From contig CM049315.1 in assembly GCA_026874595.1 (NCBI GenBank), positions 70,503,916 to 70,567,915 of the forward strand: a DNA stretch of 64,000 nt. Reading direction: 5' to 3'. The notes under the pieces are model-generated. The model saw only the letters and a program-made list of their open reading frames with translations. It was not told the DNA's origin and made no database searches. The position numbers and the translations under genes are program-made. Source of the stretch: Sipunculus nudus (taxonomy: Eukaryota > Annelida > Sipuncula > Golfingiida > Sipunculidae). This document shows, piece by piece, positions 35,488 through 47,285 of this stretch. How positions within the stretch are numbered: position 1 is the stretch's first letter; each line of letters starts with the position of its first letter.

Positions 35488-35639
35488 TACTAAACAAGGT
35501 CTACAGGCCTAAAGCAAACCTGTGCAATGGTATATACACCAGATATAATGCTTCCATGCTGGACCATTACTTTTCGAGTACATGTGTATTATGTACATGA
35601 ACAATGCAAATATTAAACATTTTGAACCAGAACCAATTA

Positions 35640-35940
35640 CACACACATTACTGCAGAAATACTGACATATGGTTGCACACAACACAAAAATGATTGCAGG
35701 TGGCCCCTCCAGCCTTTTTAATACGACAAAGCTATCTTAGATGTATACATGTGCCGAATTTCAGGCTGACATATAAAACTCGTAATGAGACATAAGCAGG
35801 GACATACTGTGCAACAATTATTGTAGGTGGCGCCACCAGTATTGTATACGAAAAAGCTATCCGATATGTATACATATGCACCATTTCAGGCTGAAATATC
35901 ATATCCCTCCTGTGAAATAAGCAGGCACATAAAAAGTCTT
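35640..35940 (-). repeat. Two monomers of the 58-kb tandem family
   Basis: On the minus strand the phrase 'cctgaaatt.ggcacatgtatacatctaagatagct' occurs twice about 128 bp apart, as it does in the array at 58.5-59.3 kb. The copy at 35829-35840 has the GGTGGCGCCACC palindrome; the other has a mutated version (35700-35715). Confidence 0.6.
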
Positions 35941-35954
35941 GGTGAACGAGAAAG

Positions 35955-36160
35955 CCATCAAAGATGCAAAATCAATCTGCTGTAATCCAAAAGAAGTTCT
36001 TGTAATAATCCCGAAAGCAAATTGGAGACAGTCCCACTAAATCTGCATAGAGATCTGCGTAGAATCCTTGATATTACTGTAATTATCGGATAGGTGCCAA
36101 AACTGACTCACACTCTTCCGTGTCCGCTGGAAAATTTCTCTCTCCTCTAAAGAGCGTTCT
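35955..36160 (-). mobile_element. Fragment of family X LTR
   Basis: The reverse complement carries 'ccagcggacacggaagagtgtga', 'ccgataattac', 'gggattattacaagaacttc' and 'cagattgattttg', in the order seen at 21620-21790 and 42260-42440. Both ends are missing. Confidence 0.65.
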
Positions 36161-36256
36161 GCTATCAGAACAAGACTAATTATCCTAGGAGTCACACTTT
36201 GTGAACTTATTCCCTAGTCCACCAAGTTTACCGTCACGTCGAACGTGCCCCCATTT

Positions 36257-36411
36257 TGTTACGAAGACAATTGCTCATAGGAAAATGCTGGGACGATCCG
36301 GGATTCGAACCCATAACCGTGGCGCACAAATCCAGCGTACCAACCGCTTCGCTAGCACAGCAAGCTTCACTAGCAAAGCAGTTCGGTCCACGTTCATGAC
36401 ACCCCGTAACA
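36257..36411 (-). repeat. tRNA-like element with 7-bp inverted ends
   Basis: On the minus strand a tRNA-like stretch has an A box (TAGCGAAGCGGTTGGTACG, about 36355-36337) and a perfect B box GGTTCGAATCC (36311-36301). The 155-bp unit begins TGTTACG and ends CGTAACA on the plus strand. It may be a tRNA-derived SINE, with the matching ends a coincidence or a relic of the adjacent LTR family, whose ends are TGTTAC/GTAACA. Confidence 0.5.
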
Positions 36412-36485
36412 ATGTATAAATAAATCAAAGGTTCTATTCCAATATAACCAAAGTGACGTGCTTTCTTCGACATGTTCACTTGATT

Positions 36486-36538
<53 letters not shown>

Positions 36539-36660
36539 AACAAAGAATATCTGGAGAGTGTCAGAGGTTAACTACTAAGATAACAGCATATATATGTAGT
36601 GATACCGTTGACCCGAACAAGACGATACTAAGTGTTAATAACCACGCTTTTCTCTTACAA
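36412..36660 (+). repeat. Dispersed repeat family B, copy 3 (partial)
   Basis: Aligns with 12420-12600 and 15770-15930 ('ccaatataacca', 'cgacatgttcacttgatttatta', 'actaagataacagca', 'cccgaacaagacg'). A (TA)n tract occupies 36488-36535. Confidence 0.6.
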
Positions 36661-39530
36661 AACCGCGGAGACCCCATTAGTTACATAAATAGTCTGCTAT
36701 ATGCTTAGGTCAGATAGACTTAATTTTTAACAAAAGACAACACGGCGTAATTGTCATGTTTCACTAAAGCAACACTACATGTGAGATTAATTAATCAAAA
36801 ATTATCTTATCACATTCCGCCATTTATAATTTACAATAGTGCTAAAATTCATTTATAAATATTTCCCTTTGCCGAGGCCTTAAATTATAAGCAAATCAAA
36901 TGTAGTGCAAATGATTGCTGGTTTAATGCTAAAAGCGATGTTATTTTATAAATGCGAGCTTCAAACAAATGAATGTCTGCAAATTTACAAAATATTAACA
37001 TTATTGCACGGTGGGTGCCTCATAAAAGGTTTTGCAGTTAAAAAAATTTTGAAATATAAACGACAATGCACATTGTATATATTTAATATAATTATTATGA
37101 ATATTTAAATCACACACCCACACACATATATGTGTGTGTAGGTAAAGAGAAGGAGCATGCAAGACACGGTGTATTTACATTCTGTTTGGATATTAAGTAA
37201 TATTTTAACCATGATGCCCTGTGAGGGCGTGGTACACAGCAGTACGCATCGCTCTATTCCACGAATTAACATGCATGTATGCAGACGTCATCCAGATTAT
37301 CACGTCATGGGACAGGCAAGATTAGACCTCTGGTCACGCAGTCTTGTCATAGTTACAGGACACTATACCTTTGTCGAACTGATTCTGTGCGATTGTCTCC
37401 AGGTACGACAAACTTGTCACACCAAATTTGCACCAAATGCAGAAAGAGGAAAACGGGTAATTGTTTGTACCATTCCTGTTTATGATAAAAATATAATTCC
37501 TGGTAGACATGTGTCATATATATCCGTGGTTCATGGCATGCCTAACAAGTGACCGTTGTTTATTCTTCAGGGATATGCTTATGATATCATGTGTGACGTA
37601 ACAATGAAGCGTGTAAACTAGGAGAACACAAGCCTCACTGTAAACATTTGTCCCGTGAATATCGGTGCCATTTTGTGCGTAACATCTGTTATGACATCAT
37701 CGCCATTCTCTGCCATGTTCATTTCATAGGTTAGTTTTAAGATGTCTACAGAATAGACTAATATATCATAAAATGGTTTTAAATTTTTACAGCAAAATGT
37801 CATATGGTAGGCTATTATTTCCAAAATAGTTAATGACGCATTTTCCTCTTTCTGCCTAGCCATGTATCTGCGAATGATGAATTAACACAAAAATATATAC
37901 ATGTGAACTCACAAACCAAACTGAAAATCTTACTCTATGGTAACGAGTTATTTCCTGTATCGCGTACAAGTTGGATCTCATCCAGTAACTCGTGCGAGCC
38001 ATGCTTGTATTCATCAACAAACATGCAGGGATTTACCTATATGCTGAGTTAAATGGTAGGTGAGCTAAGAAAGTAGAATAAGAAAGCTAATGATTGGTCT
38101 TGGCCCAGTTTCAGTAAACCGACTTAAGCCTGTTTTATAGCGCTTTTGCTTAAATCACTTTAAGTCAGAGAAAAAAAAAATAAAGTTAGTGATTTAAATC
38201 ACCTGGCAGGCAGAAATGCTAAGACTGTACAGAGGAGGTTTAACTTTGTGCAAGGTAATTTTCCAGGTTCAGACCGACTTAGCTAAATCGTTTTCAATGA
38301 AACTGACTTATCTCGCGGACTTACGTAAGCCGACTAGGGAGATTTTTCGATAAAAGTTTACTTAAGCAATACACGTTTACATAATTCCTGGCCGAGTTTC
38401 AATGCAAAGTGACAAAGTAACATTTAAGCCAGGAGTCGTTATAAAAAATGACGAAAATATTTCTATCCTTACAGACTTAAAGTGCGTTCCTCACTGAAGG
38501 TTGAAAAGGCACTCTAACAGCCAGTACGGTGGTCGTAGACTCTCTAATGTCAGAGGGCCAAAATTGCGCTACTTTCTCCCCTTAGGGCAAAATGTTTTGG
38601 GGTTGTAAAAAATAATTGCGAAAATAAACAGGTAGACAGAGATGGTTGACTGGACTATAGTGGACTGTGATTACGCCACACAGAAACACAACTAAATATA
38701 AAACAAATATACATTAATCACGTGGTGGAAATGTTAGAAATCTTAACCTTAGCAAAGATGCAATATGCAGAACCTATAGCATTTCTAATGTGACAAATTT
38801 AAGTTGAATTAGGATGGAACAATTGACACAAATATGTCTCCTACCTTTCTCAAACTGGTTGGCATTTATTTTCGAAATGCGAAAGGTTGCAATTTAACAC
38901 GCACACCCTGAATATTATTTACAAAAAAGTGTAGGTCATATTTAAAGATCATCGTCTCAAATGATCTGTGTAGTCATCGAAAATACCTCACTCAGCGAGT
39001 AGGTTTTTCCTTAGCAGTTGGTTTCTGCATTAACATGTGTGATTTTGATCTTGCTGCAGACGAGACCGATTGTTTCACAAAATGGCGCCAAACAACACTG
39101 GATGACAAGGTGGGCGAACCGCTGGCATGTCCCACACTCGATATCCAGACAGCGAAGACAAGGAGTGATGCACCAAATATGGCTTATAGTAACGCAGGCG
39201 AAATGACAGCCCCAACAAAAAGCCAATGGCAAACCACAGAAGAACGTGAAAATGTTGTAGAGAACTTGGCTGGAGCAGAGGAAACAGCAGTAGGCGGCGG
39301 GGAACACGCAGCCAGACGAGAGGGCGCCTTCCGGTTCTGCAATGACTTCCTGGAATGCCACCTGTAAGATAATAATGTAGTTCATTAGTTAAAGATGATT
39401 TCCATGAAGATTGGTATGAAAGAAAAAAAATATAAACTTTATTTTATAAGCGAATGCTAAAAACTAATATACATAGCTTTAAGCATTGGGACATGGGACT
39501 GAATGATTATATGTTTAGGTGTAACCTTTA
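36640..39530 (+). repeat. Dispersed repeat family A, copy 4 (longest)
   Basis: The most complete copy, used as reference for the others. It has the 24.5-kb-like start (36650-37140), a section with a 131-codon plus-strand frame (37157-37552, no recognised domain and not open in copy 1), the 37770-38680 block, the 38720-39000 block, the exon-like unit (39060-39363) and a tail. About 38110-38400 has no counterpart at 25230 and is probably an inserted MITE: it starts GGCCCAGTTTCAGTAAACCGAC, a terminus type common in DNA transposons. Confidence 0.65.
39060..39363 (+). other. 304-bp exon-like ORF carried by family A
   Basis: Preceded by TTGATCTTGCTGCAG (acceptor-like) and followed by CCT|GTAAGA (donor-like). 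The unit is 304 bp here, at 9608-9911 and at 15077-15380. The plus frame starting at the upstream ATG gives MCDFDLAADETDCFTKW... and ends at LECHL then a stop. It is open here and at 15 kb, but has two stops at 9.6 kb. The antisense frame is also open in all three copies, Cys-rich, at 98-124 codons. No domain is recognised. Differences between copies mostly change residues, which suggests drift after insertion rather than selection. Confidence 0.45.
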
Positions 39531-39589
39531 TGGTAGTTTTTTTATATGTAGCTGAATGTTGTGAATATTACTGGACTGAAAAGCATAAC

Positions 39590-40175
39590 AAGAGTCGCGA
39601 TACAAGCCATACGGAGTGAATGTACCTCAACGATCATTATCATGTTTCATTGATATCGTAGCAAACAGCCGAAAATCTTAACGTTAGGCTACGAATGATA
39701 TATTAACACTAAATAATAAAGGTGAACTCACAAGCGAAACTGGAAAGCCAACTCTATGGTAACGAGTCATTTCCTGTATCGCCTACAAGTTGGCTGTCGT
39801 TCAATAACCCGTGCTAACTATTCGTGTATTTATGCGGTCAGATATTCAGCAAACATGCAGAGGGAATTGCCAACATGCTGAATTAACATGGAATTTTACT
39901 CGCACATAGTAGGTGTTGATAGAAAGGATACTGAAATAGCTAACGATTGGTCTTGTTTATGTATCGTAGGCTATGAGGAATAGTAAAAAATTAGGAAGAT
40001 ATTTGTATCCTCATTGAGCCTTAAAGTGCTGTCCCTTTTAAAGGACGTAAAGGTCACCCTGCCACCTGTACGCTGCATGGTTGCACACTCTCTAATGTTA
40101 GAGGGCCGAAATTGCGCTAGCATAGGTGATGGTTCTTCCTATTGGTAAGTGAAAACACTTTGTAACAACAGCCTT
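39590..40175 (+). repeat. Dispersed repeat family A, copy 5 (partial)
   Basis: Matches 8590-9010 and 37880-38560: 'gatacaagccatacg', 'actctatggtaacgagtcatttcctgtatcgc', 'caataacccgtgc', 'actctctaatgttagagggccgaaattgcgct'. It directly follows copy 4 in the same orientation. Confidence 0.65.
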
Positions 40176-41994
40176 GTTAATTACGTCTTGAATTAGTCTC
40201 TTACACAAACCACATTGGGTCTCTTGTTCGAAACTTTAAAAAAAGGAAACCCGTTTGGCATACGCTTGGAATTCCCTCCGGTACTGTTATAAATATATGA
40301 TTAAATACATAATACACTAATTGAAATCCTGCTCGATGTAAATTGCCCTTTACAGATAGAAAAAAAGTTAAACCCTCGCGAACCAATGAAAAGGTAACCT
40401 AACATATTTAACCCAACGTATTTTAAACAAAGCATAGAATATGTTTGTAGCCGTCATGGATAACATCAGTGAAGTGAGACTCGAGTCCACATTAAAGGAC
40501 CTGGACTCGGACTTTGACTCTAAGGTCCTAGACTCCGAATTATACTCGGAGATAAGGACTCCAGAAATCGGGCCGAGCAAATCTCGAGTGCAGTAGAAAA
40601 AAAGCTCTGTAACATATCTCTTTATCTCTTCGGCAACGATTCAGGTGATAGCTAAGGAAATGTTTTTCTATTTATCTACTCGGCAACGATATGGGTGATA
40701 GCTTAGGAAATGCTTACATTTTTGGTCAAAATGAAAGGAGAAAATCCTGGAAAACAAAGATGAATAGCTAATATCTAAAAAAAATTACTGAGGCAACGCC
40801 AGGTTGATCATACTTAAGCAGGGGCACACACAGTTGATGAACTAATCTGGATCGGTCCGGTGTAGCCCAAACATTCAGCTTCCGTTCATAGGAATGGAGT
40901 CCGAATGCCCGTGAGGGAAAATTATGCAAATTAAAGGGAGATCTATGTAAATTACCTTTAAACACCCGGTTAATGGTGGTTCCCTCATTGATCAGAACTG
41001 ACCAAACAATACAGCGTAAACCCCCACATTAAATTCCCGTCACACTAGAGGCGGAATGCCGTCAGAATTAAATTTCTTTGTATATTCCTTGATATTCGAA
41101 GTGAATTCATATAAGATTCACATGACTGAAAAAAAACTGTAAAACATATTAAAAAAAAACCTTGGAAGGAGATGAAATACAACTGGGTAACATGACGGGT
41201 TACGGTCTTTTAGATGTAAAGTTCCTGTCGCTGCTTGTCCAGTGGTGTAACGTTTTCCTTCCACCGGGAGGCTGGAGTTAACATCGATGCCTGAACTCTG
41301 TGAATGCTGCTGCTTTATCAGAGGTATCCCTATCTATATGGGCCGAAACTATATTTTGATGCTAGAAGCCTATAGCATGGGCGATAATATGTTCGTGGAA
41401 CTTGCTATGTTGACATTGCCGTATTACATGGATATCAGTCACTGTTATGAATATAACGTGCCATTATCGACTAATTGCAAATCATTTTTAGTAGCTGAAT
41501 TCTGACTGGACGAAAACTGTCACACAGTAGATTTCCACTTTTAATTGGCCGATTTCGGTATAAAAAAATATTACTTGCCGCTCCAGCAAATCATAATTAA
41601 AGGTCCTGTGTATTACAGAACTCGCATGATTTCTCACTGATTGCGATAACTATTGTTCATGAGGTGGCCTTAACTGGGGAATTACAACCATATCTGGAAT
41701 GTTCTTCATGGGCTATGGAGAGTGTAACGGAAAGTCAAATTGAAATTTTCAGCGGAATAAATGTTATCATAGCACAAATAATTCCCGAAATTGTTGCCAC
41801 CAGAGTTTTTCTCTGATGCTGTCATTTTTTAAAAAATCAAATCACATAAACATCAAGGTTAAAATTACAGTTAAATTGTGGCATGAGCCAACTTCCTCCA
41901 ACGCCATAACCGGAGGTGTACATGGTCATTGAGAGATGTTAGGTCAATCCATATATACATAGTTGTGACATATGACGATACACGACCTCTACAC
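40176..41994. other. No recognisable gene; small tandem duplication
   Basis: About 40620-40718 is a 50-bp tandem duplication (CGGCAACGAT at 40631 and 40681). 40470-40570 is rich in GACTC/GAGTC words. The ORF at 41287-41505 (72 codons) has no recognisable domain. Confidence 0.45.
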
Positions 41995-42804
41995 TGTTAC
42001 ATTTATCTGTTTATAATGCGCCTGGCGTTCTGATTCGTGTAAGGCTCAAGCCCTTGGCGTTGCTATGGGAACCGCACTGGTTGAACCCTGGCGTGTAGAG
42101 ACACAGCGCTCGTTGTAGTCTAGAATTTTCGGGTCTGTTCATGCGCTATAGGCGCGTGTGTATTATTGTGTTTGGAATGTTCGTGAAAATGGAAGTTTCT
42201 AGGCTTCGGGTGAAAAAGCTATAAATAGGGGCTGTGTTTAGAGTCGGCAGAGAGAAAAATACCAGCGGACGCGGAAGAGTGTGACTCTCCCGTCAGTCTT
42301 TTTTGGACCTTTCCGATAATTGCAGAACTTACAGATATTCTACGGACTTTTACAGACTTTATACTGATTATCTTCAGTTTGCCTTTGGGATTATTACCAG
42401 AACTTCACTTTTGGATAACAACAGATTGTTTTCGCGATTAAATAGGACTATTCTCTGAGAAGATTTATTTGAACTGTTTACGTGGATTACTTCTGTTAAA
42501 TGACTCTTGTTGGACTGTGACAGTGGTGGTATCCAGAAATCAAAGCCTAGGATCCGGACACTCTGGTGATGTACATTTTTATTATTGTTAAACTGTGTAA
42601 TTGTATCGATTTAGTGTATTGTAATGTTAGGATTGTTCTAAGAATAAATTATAATTATCTGTTAACAAAAAAACACTGACTTCATTATCCATTCCCCTAG
42701 ACATTTCACGGTGCCTAGTGTTGCGGAATCTGATTTTATTATCTCCGTAACAACATTTATGCTGGTCACGATAATGTGATCTGTTGTTATTAAGTTCCGT
42801 AACA
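41995..42804 (+). mobile_element. Solo LTR, family X, full length (810 bp)
   Basis: TGTTAC at 41995-42000 and GTAACA at 42799-42804, flanked by ACAC and ATAC, a possible 4-bp duplication with one change. A TATAAATAG box lies at 42220-42228 and AATAAA at 42643-42648, giving a plausible U3-R-U5 order on the plus strand. It aligns along its length with 1451-2218 (reverse complement) and defines the family's ends. Confidence 0.8.
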
Positions 42805-43334
42805 ATACAATTCTGCTATGTATTCTTTGTATTCTTACTTCACTCTCGTCACTTTACGCCCGTCGACCACCTGACTTACGAACGTGCACGAAAATGCCAC
42901 TGACTGCACATACCAGCAGGTTTCCTGGCACACACGGAGGATCGTATATATGGCTGTATTTTTTTTTTCGTATATAAAATATACAAAACCCCTGAAGTCT
43001 GAGCCTCTTTTGTACAATTTTAAAGATTAATTCTGAAATTAAACATTTTTTTACCTGAGAATTAGTTGTTTCTGTAATCAAACAAAGCCCAGAAAATCAG
43101 GGCTTGTACCGTGAAGCCGAAATAACCCCTCCAATCAGTTACAAACAAGCATTTGAGTATCATGTCTTTGATTGGCCACAGATTTAAAAATATTTAACTG
43201 ATACCATCAATTTTGTTTGAGATTATGTTAAACATACATAAAAATATACATCAAACAAAAGGTTTTTGCCAAGGCCACTCAGGTTCACGGCTTTTTGACC
43301 CGAGATCATGTAAACAAATAGGACCACATCATCA
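42805..43334. other. No recognisable gene
   Basis: Short minus-strand ORFs overlap one another without a domain. No repeat ends are visible. Confidence 0.4.
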
Positions 43335-43470
43335 TTGTGAGGGCCTGGACAGTCGAATTGGAACACGCTCGGCTCTCTTCGCTGGCGATCCCTGGTTCGA
43401 TTCCTGGCGTGGCTATAGTGAGTTGTTGTTGCCCGTCCTACCACTTTACACAGCGCTTTACTTATAGGCC
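43335..43470 (+). repeat. Second tRNA-derived SINE family, head region
   Basis: A perfect B box GGTTCGATTCC at 43394-43404 is preceded by a weak A box region (about 43345-43362) with the tRNA-like phrase 'cacgctcggctctcttcgctgg'. It differs from the SINE at 35095. The 3' end is not defined. Confidence 0.5.
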
Positions 43471-43544
43471 TACTACCTATATCGTAAGCGCTGTTTGTTT
43501 TGACCTCGTATCCTAAATCGCTGGACCAGGGGCCAGCACTGAAT

Positions 43545-44072
43545 TTATGTCCAATCAGATGAGACCCTGTGCTGGAAGAAAAAACGGTCTACAAGCCAAG
43601 CGAGAAATACACAGAGCCAATGTTGTTCATTTCGTTTTGAGTGACAGCTCATCTCCCCGGCAACCGTCTGAACAGGACACAGGCTCAAAGAGAATGCCCT
43701 TATCACAAAAAAAAAAACATTTTTATGTAATTTGCCCGGAGCAGGAACTAAGGTCGCCTTAACAAAGGCGTTACAAAAATACGCCGTTTCGCCCAATGAC
43801 TCTGACAATATCAGATTACCTATTTTGGGTCTGTGATGTCCGACAGGAGGCACAACATAAGTACAAACCATATCGTTAGGCAAAGTAACCCATGCAGTGT
43901 CTGTGGTATCCGACAGAGGGCACCACATAACTATATCGTTGAGCACAGTCAGCTGCCCTGGCCGATCAGTCCCAGGGCTATACCATACACTGTAATTAAC
44001 CTTATTAACATGGACGACCTCACTGCACCTGACATCTGGTATGTCGGACTGAACAACGGGCATCGTATTCAA
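43545..44072 (-). CDS. Unknown ORF, 175 codons, overlapped by a 190-codon plus ORF
   Basis: The minus-strand frame has balanced composition in its first 85 residues (DIPDVRCSEVVHVNK, SVWYSPGTDRPGQLTVLND), with an internal near-repeat: the DNA at about 43815-43868 and 43888-43937 shares the NDIV.../NDMV... coding phrase. The second half looks random. The opposite strand (43833-44405) is also open for 190 codons. No domain is recognised on either strand, and no splice context stands out. It may be a chance ORF pair or a decayed exon. Confidence 0.2.
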   Translation of the reverse strand: MNTMPVVQSDIPDVRCSEVVHVNKVNYSVWYSPGTDRPGQLTVLNDIVMWCPLSDTTDTAWVTLPNDMVCTYVVPPVGHHRPKIGNLILSESLGETAYFCNAFVKATLVPAPGKLHKNVFFFVIRAFSLSLCPVQTVAGEMSCHSKRNEQHWLCVFLAWLVDRFFFQHRVSSDWT

Positions 44073-44405
44073 AATCGCGCCGCTCGGTCACAGAATCTCG
44101 TCTCGGCAACACGCCGTATACGTCTTTTCTTGTTCTACAGTTATTACGTCACTACACTCATTCACTTGTTTTGTATCATGTGCGTGTGTGGAGCGAGAAC
44201 AACCCGTTATTTCTTCGAACCCGTTGGACTGATACATAATTCTTATCCAATGTACTTGAATGTACTACATCACCCTCTTCACTTCATTTTTTCTATACCA
44301 CCTGTGTATTTTGAAGCCGCGGTACATAGCGGGGGTCAAATTGCGACCCCCACAAACCCGAATCAACAGACTCGGAACACCTCGATCGAGTCCGTTGGCA
44401 TCTAA

Positions 44406-46443
44406 GCTCAGATGTACATAGGGCGCCGCCATGGAAAGTGTTCCGGCAAGACAGTGGTCAAGGCCATGTCAACTGCACACCTGTTTTGTGCTGTTTTAGA
44501 TAAAAAAAACAATGTATTTTGTGAACAGGTATTGTCAGTCCTCTTAAATTCTATCTGTAAAGCTATAAAACAACACTGTTTCAAGAAACAGAGGGGAAAA
44601 TTACAGGTATACTGAAGCCAGGTGCCACTTCCTGATTTTATCAAGCGACATGGTCGGGCGATATTTCGGTTGATTTTCTCAAAATCGGCTCGATTTAGTT
44701 GGCTGATTTTTGGTGTCACATTTACCGACGTGTGCGTTCCTATTCTCGATTATCGCTCAAGATGGCTGTCTCATCATAGCGATATGCTACCGAGCTTTCA
44801 AGGAGTTTAACCTTTACTTGAGCGAAGAGAGTAACTGGGGCATACAATACACTTGAATGTGAACTGAGAGAAGAGGTTGAACCGTCCTTCATTAATTTAA
44901 TGAGGTTATCTCCGCATATCTAAGGGGCGGGTACAGGATTTAGGAAAAGGAGGGGTATTACCTATATAAAGAAAAGTCCAAAGTTCTGTAAAAGGGGGTC
45001 CTGGCCGCAAGAATTGGTCTGAAACCCTTACAAAATGAATGCAGCGGCCGATAAATAAAAAAGGGGGCGGGGGGGGGGGGGGGTCAGGATCACTTCTGTA
45101 TCTCCAGTCATATGATGGATTCGGTAAAACCCTACATCCAACATTAGGATACCACATTCCTGGGCGTCATTTCACCAGGCTTGAGACTAGTCATAACACT
45201 CTGGTTTTTTGGCAACAGGTATTTATCGTAATCCAATTTATAATAATGGCATTCTACGTACATGTTTATGTGATTTCTAGGATCCCTGTTTTTAGGAATT
45301 CAAAGAAGTGATACGCCGACAGCAGCAGATATTTTTCATGATTAGGTTTTGATGATCAGTGTGATGATCAGTAATATGTCTGGCGACTGTCTAAAATTTA
45401 TCAGATTAAATACACTAAAACGGATTAAAGTACAGCATAACCAACACTGCCGCTGACTCAATGAAAAAAACTGTGCTGGAGATCCGGCCCCAGGAACGGT
45501 ATTGCCTATTGTGTTTACCTGCATGAAAAAAAAATCAGGTATTACTGAGTGCGCTGGACTTGATATGGCATCAATCATAATTTATAGTTCTGGGCTATTC
45601 ATTCCTGTCTTCTCTCATTTACCCTTACTTTGGGCTTTATATTTATACGCTGTCTTATTTGTCACCTTTCCTTTAACTGAAGAAGAGCCAGTGATCGGGC
45701 CCAAAACTCCCTGAAGAAATGAATTTACAATGATGGATAAAGAGTTCTTCAGATATACAGTTGATTATTGTCACCCATGAATTATAAAAAATGAATAGTG
45801 TGTTTTTCAGGAAGCTCTAACATAAACTCATATTATAAATAGAAGGACTGCTCAACAAACTTGTGAAGCACCGTATGAAATGATCATACAAGTTCGCCAT
45901 TTCATGGAAAGCAGCGACGAATGGGCGTTTGCAAACTTATATCTGTTTGATTAGACTTATGCTTAAAGACCAATTACATATGTCATAACAAATTTGCGTA
46001 AAAAATTGGACTGTCACACTACACGATAATGTACAACTGTCAGTGCAAAGTCGGGCAATCCTATGAATTGGCCATCGGCTTGGGAAATCTATGTAATTTC
46101 CAGTTAAATTACAATCGGAAACTTCTCATATTTGATGTTCAGTAACATATCAAGCCCATAGTATACACATTATTTTGGCAATATATTTTACTCTTTGGGA
46201 AGACTATGATATGCTCTTTGATGAGTCAGTTGAAATTGCAACCCGGTGGATTTTCGGCGAATTTTATTATAATTGGTGATGTATCCTTTGGTCATACAAA
46301 CATCCGAGGCATGATCGGCATCGTTCGGCCGAGGTGTTCCGAATGTCCTACTCTAGTGAGTCGGACTCTGCGCATTGCGGGCCGAGTGACGATACGTCTG
46401 CCCGCAGGCCAGTGGGAAGGCAATGCCGAACAAACCGGTTAAT
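44406..46443. other. No recognisable gene
   Basis: A G-rich stretch at 45061-45082, in the context of 'ggggcgggtacaggatttagg' near 44923, looks like the end of a non-autonomous hAT-type element. ORFs at 44408-44719, 45039-45311 and 46206-46442 have no domain. Confidence 0.4.
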
Positions 46444-46445
46444 AC

Positions 46446-46560
46446 TACAGTGAAACCTGTCTAAAGCGGACAGTCAAGGGACTCGATCATTTTGTCCTTA
46501 ATAGTGAGGTGTCCTTATTAGGCAGGTTGACCTTGGTTGATAACTGAGGGATCATAAATA
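46446..46560 (+). mobile_element. Terminus of a Tc1/mariner-pogo type element
   Basis: TA followed by CAGTGAAACCTGTCTAAAGC, with further 'gtccttaatagtgaggtgtccttatta' phrases, is typical of pogo/mariner terminal repeats with TA target sites. No matching inverted end was found, so it is likely truncated. Confidence 0.4.
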
Positions 46561-47100
46561 AAGACAACGAGCAGCTGAAAGAACGTGTTTATTGTATTAT
46601 CTTAGATTTCATGTAAATGTACAACATATTCATGCACACATCATGCATTCAATATTCATATACAAACCGAGATAATTTTTACGTATCTCAAGTAGTGAAC
46701 AATATAAGGAGAAAAGTCGATGAAGACATCTGTAAAAACAGTGTTCATATTCTCGCGTACGCTCTTTATCGCTGAATCACATAGTCGATAGCTTGTCATT
46801 CTCAGACAGCATAAGCTCCCGCCCAGGAGTACGTGTGGTGCCACCTGGCGGCATTGCATAAAACTCTCCTAGTTCAGATGTAGTCTCTCCAACAGACGCC
46901 AGGTGCCGCTACCGCTCTTGCACCAGTACGTATGTTATTGGACGCCATTTTTTTCAAGAATCTTGAAAAACGGAAGTATCTTTTGACATGCACAACATGT
47001 GCTACAAACATGACGGACCAAAAGCAGAAACGGCCAGCTACCTATACAAGCAATGGATCCGCCCTATAGGCACATATAGGTCCATTGCGTTTTTAGGTGC
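46561..47100. other. No recognisable gene; one CTCF-like site
   Basis: The only item noted is CCGCCAGGTGGCAC on the minus strand at 46851-46838, close to the CTCF core. Short ORFs only. Confidence 0.35.
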
Positions 47101-47120
47101 AGGAAAAACAATGTTAAACA

Positions 47121-47285
47121 ATGTTAAATAAACTAGAAATCACGCAAAATAAAGCACTGAGAGCCATCCTTAGAACACACAAACTAACAATAACAGACGA
47201 ACTAAGAGAAAAAACAAACACCCCCAAAATCACTGAATATCTAAAAGAACAAGCAACAAACTCCTATGAAAGAATAAAAGAATAA
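47121..47285 (+). pseudogene. C-terminal end of a LINE ORF2 protein
   Basis: A 55-codon frame to a TAA at 47283-47285 reads LEITQNKALRAILRTHKL and EYLKEQATNSYERIKE. These match the C-terminal region of Jockey/I-type non-LTR reverse transcriptases (Q-x-K-x-L-R-x-I and a Y-x-R-I/L end). The rest of ORF2 is missing, so it is a heavily 5'-truncated copy followed by its 3' UTR. It may belong to the same family as the ORF1 genes downstream. Confidence 0.6.

Noticed and set aside
37157..37552. 131-codon host gene
   Set aside because: It lies inside repeat family A and the homologous stretch near 7930 is not open. No domain.
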